Assembly (NCBI GenBank): GCA_002011235.1
Contig: MTMO01000008.1
Location: forward strand, 1-64,000
Length of the DNA: 64,000 nt
From: Archaeoglobus sp. JdFR-27
GTDB taxonomy: Archaea > Halobacteriota > Archaeoglobi > Archaeoglobales > Archaeoglobaceae
Reading direction: 5' to 3'
Shown piece by piece: positions 59,676 through 64,000 of this stretch. The translations under genes were made by a program, and so were the position numbers. The notes below the pieces were generated by a model. The model had not been told where the DNA came from and did no database searches. It worked only from the letters and a program-made list of their open reading frames with translations. Positions within the stretch are counted from its first letter, which is position 1; each line of letters opens with the position of its first letter.

Positions 59676-61292
59676 TCAATCCTTCAATTCATATTTGACA
59701 GCCACAAACATCGGCCCTCTGACGTCTATTTTCCCACCGCTTGAGATTATGTACTTCCTTATGTTCTCCTGAAGTTGAAGATTGATGTCTGAAAGACCCT
59801 CAACAACCCTTGTGCGAATCTCCGCCTCCCTCAACCCCATCGCGACAGCCTCCTCAACTTTCCTTGCAGCAAGGTAAGCAAATGAATCGATATATCGCAA
59901 GCCGGTTGTAAATCCATGCTCAAAAACATGGTTCCACTTATCCGTTTTTGGAACTCCAAGAATGCTGCCTTGATAAACGATAACCTCATTGGAAAAGGCA
60001 GGCCCACAGAGCTTGACGTTTTCTTCTTTCTCAACTATGCTTACCCTTATCTTTTTACCGTATAGCTCTCCTTCGTATGCCAAAACCTCTATAGGTCCTA
60101 TCAGCTTTGAGTTTTGAGTCGCGGTATCGGCAATGCTTTGAGCGATCCTCAACCCTTCTACGGTATAGGGGACCTCAATTAGCTTAATTGCCCTGGCTAC
60201 ATCCATATCTGAAAGATCAATTCTGCCATAGAGCCATGGGTAGACAAGTTCTCTGATGTCAGAAAAATCATAGAGGATCATCGCAAGTCTCTCAACTCCA
60301 AGACCGAGATTCATTACTGGGTATTCAACATCGTACTGAGCTAGAGCTGTCGGACTGTAAATACCGAAGGTTGCAATCTCGATCCAGCCATCGGCATACT
60401 TCGTGCTCGAGCCGACGATCTTTGGATGGAAGGCAAAGACCTCCATCTGCGTGCCCGGGATGTAGTACTTACTCCTCTTCTCGTCAAGTCTGAATCTGAA
60501 TTTCTTGAATCCGAACTGTCTCAGTAAACCTTCGGCAACGGCTTTCCCCTCATCAATTCCCACGTCTTCATCAACTACAACACAGCTGGCTGAGAAGTAG
60601 GTGTAAAGCCTTGTGGCATCCTCTCCCTGCTCTTTTCTGAAGCATCTATCGATGCTGAAGAGCTTTATCGGAAGAGGAAAGCGATCTGCGATCTTGCTTA
60701 GCGTTATAAACCAGCCGGTCGTCATGTGACTTCTCAGAGTTAGCGATCCAGCTTCGGCTTTAAGCTCTTTAAACTCGGGAAAAACCTTATCAAGGATCTC
60801 AACTGCTTTTGAATCGGTTATTGCTAAAGAGCTCGCAATCTCAAATCCAAGATCGTCTCCGGCAATCTTTCCCTTTTTAAATTCTTGAAAAATCGATTTT
60901 AATTCGTTGATCTCATCTTTACCAAGCTTTTTGCCGGCTACTTTCTCAATTTCAGCAATCCGTTCTGCAGAAATTCCGATGTTCGGTCTTGGAAGGGAAG
61001 CCAAATAAAAACATCTATCGAGAACTGCTAAAGCCTCCTTTCCGAACTGCCTTCTTACATGGCCATCTTCAACGATAACCGGATTAACAACCTCCTTAAA
61101 TCCAAGAGAGATGTAGGATTTTCTCAGATCGTTTATCGTTTTGAAGAGGGGGTGTTCCTCTCCAATGGTGTAGCTGTATCGCGGGAATGTTTTATTCGGA
61201 TCTTTTGGTGTTAGGATCTCAACACCGCTCTGCCAGGCGAACTCAAAGTCTTCTTCAACAAGCTTCCGATATTTCCTTGCATCGAATCTCAT
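59676..61292 (-). CDS. sepS: O-phosphoseryl-tRNA(Cys) synthetase SepRS
   Basis: Class II synthetase that loads phosphoserine onto tRNA-Cys, which SepCysS then converts to Cys-tRNA. The 538 residues start FDARKYRKLVEEDFEFAWQS and show the class II motif 2 in SIDRCFRKEQGEDATRLYTY (about 218-237) and motif 3 in MNLGLGVERLAMILYDFSDI (about 326-345). The C-terminal domain recognises the anticodon. SepRS is restricted to methanogens, Archaeoglobales and a few relatives, which supports the taxonomic placement. It is 24 bases after gatA. Confidence 0.96.
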   Translation of the reverse strand: MRFDARKYRKLVEEDFEFAWQSGVEILTPKDPNKTFPRYSYTIGEEHPLFKTINDLRKSYISLGFKEVVNPVIVEDGHVRRQFGKEALAVLDRCFYLASLPRPNIGISAERIAEIEKVAGKKLGKDEINELKSIFQEFKKGKIAGDDLGFEIASSLAITDSKAVEILDKVFPEFKELKAEAGSLTLRSHMTTGWFITLSKIADRFPLPIKLFSIDRCFRKEQGEDATRLYTYFSASCVVVDEDVGIDEGKAVAEGLLRQFGFKKFRFRLDEKRSKYYIPGTQMEVFAFHPKIVGSSTKYADGWIEIATFGIYSPTALAQYDVEYPVMNLGLGVERLAMILYDFSDIRELVYPWLYGRIDLSDMDVARAIKLIEVPYTVEGLRIAQSIADTATQNSKLIGPIEVLAYEGELYGKKIRVSIVEKEENVKLCGPAFSNEVIVYQGSILGVPKTDKWNHVFEHGFTTGLRYIDSFAYLAARKVEEAVAMGLREAEIRTRVVEGLSDINLQLQENIRKYIISSGGKIDVRGPMFVAVKYELKD

Positions 61293-61315
61293 CTTAACCC
61301 CTTTAACGTTAACGA

Positions 61316-62692
61316 TTAGCTAACCGCCTTTATCTCTTTTTCGAGCCACTTTGCGAATGAAAGTATTGAATTCTCCTCAAAATAGTTTCCAATGATCTGC
61401 ATTCCGACCGGTAAGCCTTTTCTCTCAAATATTGGTAAGGACAGAGATGGAACTCCTGCAAGATTTATTGGTACGGTGTTAACATCTGCTTTGTACATCG
61501 TAAGGGGATCAGCGAGCTCTCCTATTTTGAAAGGTAAGGCAGGCATCGTGGGAGCTATGAGTAAATCGAAATCATCCAAAGCTCTTTTGAAGTCTCTGAC
61601 AACGAGTGTTCTCACCTTTAAAGCTTTTAGATAGTATTTCCCATAGTACCCCGCTGAGAGGGCATAACTTCCAAGCATTATTCTTCGCTTTACCTCATCT
61701 CCAAAGCCTTCAGCCCTCACCTTCGAGAAAAACACGTTCCATGAAGATAGAGTCTCATCGGATAAGCCGTATCTGACACCATCGTATCTTGCAAGGTTGG
61801 AAGAAGCTTCACTCATTGCTATTATGTAGTAAGCGGCCAATGCATACTTAAAGGACGGCATTGAAACCTCGCCAACAGTATGGTGCTTTTTTATTACCTC
61901 GACAACCTCCTCAAAGGAAGACATCACGTAATCGTTCCCGCCCATTTCCTTTATTACTCCAATTCTAAGGTTCTTTCTTTCCTTGGGATTATACTTAAAT
62001 TCTCTTCTTGCGTTTGTCGAATCCCTTTCGTCAGGGCCAGCAATTACCTCTAAAAGTAAAGCCAAGTCATCGACACTCGCAGCAAAAGGACCTATCTGCT
62101 CTAAACTGTTAGCATAGGGAATGAGGCCATACCTTGAAACAAGGCCGTAAGTTGGCTTCAAGCCTACAACACCGCAGAAGCTTGCTGGGCATCTTATGCT
62201 TCCTCCCGTATCGCTTCCGAGTGAGAGAATGCTCTCTTCAGCTGCTATACAAGCTCCGCTTCCTCCACTGCTCCCGCCAGCAACCCTTTCCAGATCGTGG
62301 GGGTTTCTGACTACGCCATAGTAGGAAGTTTCGGTTGTGGTTCCCATCGCGAATTCGTCCATGTTCGTTTTGCCGACTATTATCGCCCCTTCTGCTTTGA
62401 GTCTTTCAACCACATGAGCATCAAATGGGGGGATATAGTCGTGAAGGATCTTTGAGCCACAGGTTGTTAGCAAACCTTCAGTAGTGATACAGTCCTTCAC
62501 AGCAACTGGAATGCCAGCAAGCTTACCTTTAAGCTCACCGTTATCAAATTTTTCCACATCTCTCAGGCAATCCTCATTTATTGTTATGAATGCATTTAGC
62601 TTGCTCTTCTTTATTCTCTCAATCAGTTCATCAATTGAGTCCCTTGCTCCCTCTCTCTCAACTTTCTCCTTCCAATCGCTGATTGTTAGCAT
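61316..62692 (-). CDS. gatA: Asp/Glu-tRNA amidotransferase subunit A (GatA)
   Basis: Amidase subunit of GatCAB, which converts misacylated Asp-tRNA(Asn) or Glu-tRNA(Gln) to the amide. The Ser-cisSer-Lys triad is visible: Lys in IPVAVKDCITTEG (about 67-79), the Gly/Ser loop VAGGSSGGSGACIAAEE, and the nucleophile Ser in GSDTGGSIRCPASFCG. It is 458 residues, full length. The GatC gene lies 29 bases upstream. GatB is not in the window. In archaea GatCAB mostly makes Asn-tRNA, while Gln-tRNA is made by GatDE. Confidence 0.96.
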   Translation of the reverse strand: MLTISDWKEKVEREGARDSIDELIERIKKSKLNAFITINEDCLRDVEKFDNGELKGKLAGIPVAVKDCITTEGLLTTCGSKILHDYIPPFDAHVVERLKAEGAIIVGKTNMDEFAMGTTTETSYYGVVRNPHDLERVAGGSSGGSGACIAAEESILSLGSDTGGSIRCPASFCGVVGLKPTYGLVSRYGLIPYANSLEQIGPFAASVDDLALLLEVIAGPDERDSTNARREFKYNPKERKNLRIGVIKEMGGNDYVMSSFEEVVEVIKKHHTVGEVSMPSFKYALAAYYIIAMSEASSNLARYDGVRYGLSDETLSSWNVFFSKVRAEGFGDEVKRRIMLGSYALSAGYYGKYYLKALKVRTLVVRDFKRALDDFDLLIAPTMPALPFKIGELADPLTMYKADVNTVPINLAGVPSLSLPIFERKGLPVGMQIIGNYFEENSILSFAKWLEKEIKAVS

Positions 62693-62721
62693 CTAACCAC
62701 CTTGCCAATCACTTTTGCTTA

Positions 62722-63003
62722 TCATTCCACGACCCTAGGCCCTTTGAAGTATCCTTCTTCTACATGCTTTGCGTTCATGAGCACTTTCACCTGTTCAAGG
62801 GATTTCTTGGGTTCATCCTCTCTGAAAACGTTCTTGAGGGGCAAAACCTGAAAGGTTGGCTCAACATCCTCCTCAACTTCATCAAGAATGTTAAAGTATT
62901 CGAGGATATTCTGAAAACCCTCCCTGAATTTCTCAATCTCATCCTCCTTGAGTTCAACCTTTGCAAGTTTTGAGATGTGAATAACGTCCTCCCGTGTTAT
63001 CAT
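62722..63003 (-). CDS. gatC: Asp/Glu-tRNA amidotransferase subunit C (GatC)
   Basis: Small subunit of about 93 residues that holds GatA and GatB together. It opens ITREDVIHISKLAKVELKED, then FREGFQNILEYFNILDEVEE and the conserved PTFQVLPLKNVFREDEP, closing with a GYFKGPRVVE tail. I start at the ATG with GGTGATCTC before it, which gives the usual N-terminus; a longer frame adds nine residues. It is first in the gatC-gatA-sepS-nfi-fdhD unit. Confidence 0.93.
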   Translation of the reverse strand: MITREDVIHISKLAKVELKEDEIEKFREGFQNILEYFNILDEVEEDVEPTFQVLPLKNVFREDEPKKSLEQVKVLMNAKHVEEGYFKGPRVVE

Positions 63004-63101
63004 GAGATCACCGGGTTGATGTAAGTGCAAGGTAATAAAACATTTTGGATAGCTTTTTGTTAGATTTAGCTTATTTATAATTCTTCAAATTTTAAGGCCC
63101 T

Positions 63102-63506
63102 TTATTTATAATCGCAGCCGAATTCTTCCAGATAGTAATGCAGATTGAGAAGGAAATCGTTGAAAGATCTAAAGGGCACTATTATGCATCCTTCATACAT
63201 GTACAGTTCATCATCGATTAAGGAGACAATTACCGGAATCACCATAGATTTTACGATTTTTGAAAACCTTGAGCATCTATCCATGTGTTTCTGGGCCTCC
63301 CTTTTTAGCGCACTCCTTCTTTGCCATCCTCTATTGTATCTCTTGGCATCAACAGCTAGAATGAGCCCGAATTTCTCAGCAACAACGTCTATCTCAGCTC
63401 TACCCTCCTCATCTTTGAAAACAACTCTAAAATCGGTTTTGAAATTGTTACTTTCCAAGATAGCCTTTACCTTCTCCTCGAATTCCTGCCAAGAAATATC
63501 ATCCAT
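63102..63506 (-). CDS. Restriction-endonuclease-fold protein (Mrr-like)
   Basis: A 134-residue protein with a PD-(D/E)xK-type core: SWQEFEEKVKAILESNNFKT (helix), then RAEIDVVAEKFGLILAVDAK where the Asp in EIDVV and D-x-K in VDAKRY form the likely metal site. Further on, the RRSALKREAQKHMDRCSRFS helix is basic. The fold fits Mrr-like nucleases or relatives of Holliday junction resolvases. A methyltransferase is not adjacent, so restriction is unlikely; a DNA-processing role is an inference. Its start overlaps the DUF1786 gene by 8 bases. Confidence 0.68.
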   Translation of the reverse strand: MDDISWQEFEEKVKAILESNNFKTDFRVVFKDEEGRAEIDVVAEKFGLILAVDAKRYNRGWQRRSALKREAQKHMDRCSRFSKIVKSMVIPVIVSLIDDELYMYEGCIIVPFRSFNDFLLNLHYYLEEFGCDYK

Positions 63507-64000
63507 CTCTCAACTCACCGTAGGCTTTTACCATCCCGAGATTTCCTGCGATCATCGTATCATAGAGGTTTGCGATTCTGTAAGGACTCAGTTCAGCATT
63601 TGGTCCAATTGAAATGAAATCCTTAGGCTTGACCACCGTTCTCACATAAGCTCCATGCCCCCCATCATCGAAAACGTCCTCGTTACTCACCTCCCCGTTT
63701 AGAAATCTGTTGAGAAATGAAGAAATCCACTCTTGACCTCTTTTTCGTAGTATGGAAGTATGGTGTTCGAACATCGAATAAATTTCTCCATTCTTATTTA
63801 CCACAGCCCCGATCGTGTGGGAATTCCCGAAATTTACTATAAAGGCTGGAAATTCTTTAGCATCAATCATAGCTCCTATCAGGGCAGCAAAAACCGTGTC
63901 TATAACATAAACATCGAATTCAAATCCATTTTCTCTGCCAAAATCATTTATGCTCTCCACAACACTCGTCATTCTATTGAAATAGTCAGGAACCTCATTA
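63499..64000 (-). CDS. DUF1786 family protein (partial, N-terminus beyond window)
   Basis: C-terminal part of a protein whose frame is open to the right edge (the last readable residues upstream are NEVPDYFNRMTSVVES). Visible pieces are VIDTVFAALIGAMIDAKEFP, FIVNFGNSHTIGAVVNKNGE and FDDGGHGAYVRT. These resemble the DUF1786 proteins, an ASKHA-like archaeal family sometimes annotated as pyruvate formate-lyase activating enzyme-like. The DGG and NFGNSHT motifs may form a phosphate or ATP site. The role is unknown. It overlaps the nuclease-fold gene downstream. Confidence 0.72.
   Translation of the reverse strand, partial: NEVPDYFNRMTSVVESINDFGRENGFEFDVYVIDTVFAALIGAMIDAKEFPAFIVNFGNSHTIGAVVNKNGEIYSMFEHHTSILRKRGQEWISSFLNRFLNGEVSNEDVFDDGGHGAYVRTVVKPKDFISIGPNAELSPYRIANLYDTMIAGNLGMVKAYGELRDG

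Overview
The window is a 64 kb piece of a euryarchaeal chromosome, most consistent with the Archaeoglobales. This rests on the informational genes (TBP, MCM, RadA, RPA pair, aIF2-beta, TFS, Nob1, deoxyhypusine synthase), the indirect Cys-tRNA enzyme SepRS, archaeal lipid enzymes, archaeosortase A, a RuBisCO-like protein and type II GAPDH. Start sites are typically preceded by GGTGA(T)-type Shine-Dalgarno sequences. The DNA looks moderately AT-rich, which would suit a lower-GC member of the order; the species cannot be named from the sequence alone.

Layout. 1-9.6 kb: a decayed ArsR-type regulator, tbp, an Agl23-like membrane protein, taw1, a translin-like protein, an acyl-CoA dehydrogenase, one tRNA, an AglJ-like glycosyltransferase, gfcR, nob1, a DUF123 nuclease-fold gene that seems to start at ATT, aIF2-beta and DUF424. 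9.7-15.5 kb: PPP phosphatase, saccharopine-dehydrogenase-like oxidoreductase, RuBisCO-like protein, CooT-type small protein, GAPDH and an Fe-S-type LarE. 15.4-20.4 kb: an RND exporter and a cell-surface protein, divergent from a TrmB-type regulator. 20.6-27.9 kb: DUF211, PHP phosphoesterase, prenyl diphosphate synthase, DUF2103, deoxyhypusine synthase, MCM and a NosD-like beta-helix surface protein.

28.1-29.5 kb holds the most interesting locus: a 21-residue Cys-rich peptide gene, a 59-residue CxxC protein and a radical SAM/SPASM enzyme with a PqqD-like N-terminus. It has the architecture of a peptide-modification (RiPP) cassette. The two small genes are easily missed by gene callers.

29.8-37.5 kb: metallo-beta-lactamase protein, ArsA ATPase with a small partner, Na+/H+ antiporter, GNAT, aminotransferase and the RPA pair. 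37.7-45 kb: RadC, degraded VapBC-like and HepT/MNT-like toxin-antitoxin loci, a PEBP lipoprotein, the mptD-pssA-asd-artA cluster, PHP, NUDIX and TFS. 45-51.9 kb: DUF502, a flavoprotein, an AT-rich accessory island (small membrane protein, a 20-codon ORF ending in Trp, a UbiA prenyltransferase), then FIST, roadblock and KaiC-like signalling proteins. 52-58.2 kb: RadA, an M20 hydrolase, HTH regulators, a TPR protein, a thioredoxin-HEAT fusion and an alpha/beta hydrolase. 58.2-64 kb: a probable operon running gatC, gatA, sepS, nfi, fdhD, preceded by a nuclease-fold protein and a DUF1786 protein cut by the window edge.

Together these describe an anaerobic thermophile-type archaeon with N-glycosylation, archaeosortase-linked surface proteins, archaetidyl lipid head-group synthesis and tRNA-dependent Cys and amide amino acid formation. 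Several toxin-antitoxin and regulator genes are in visible decay.
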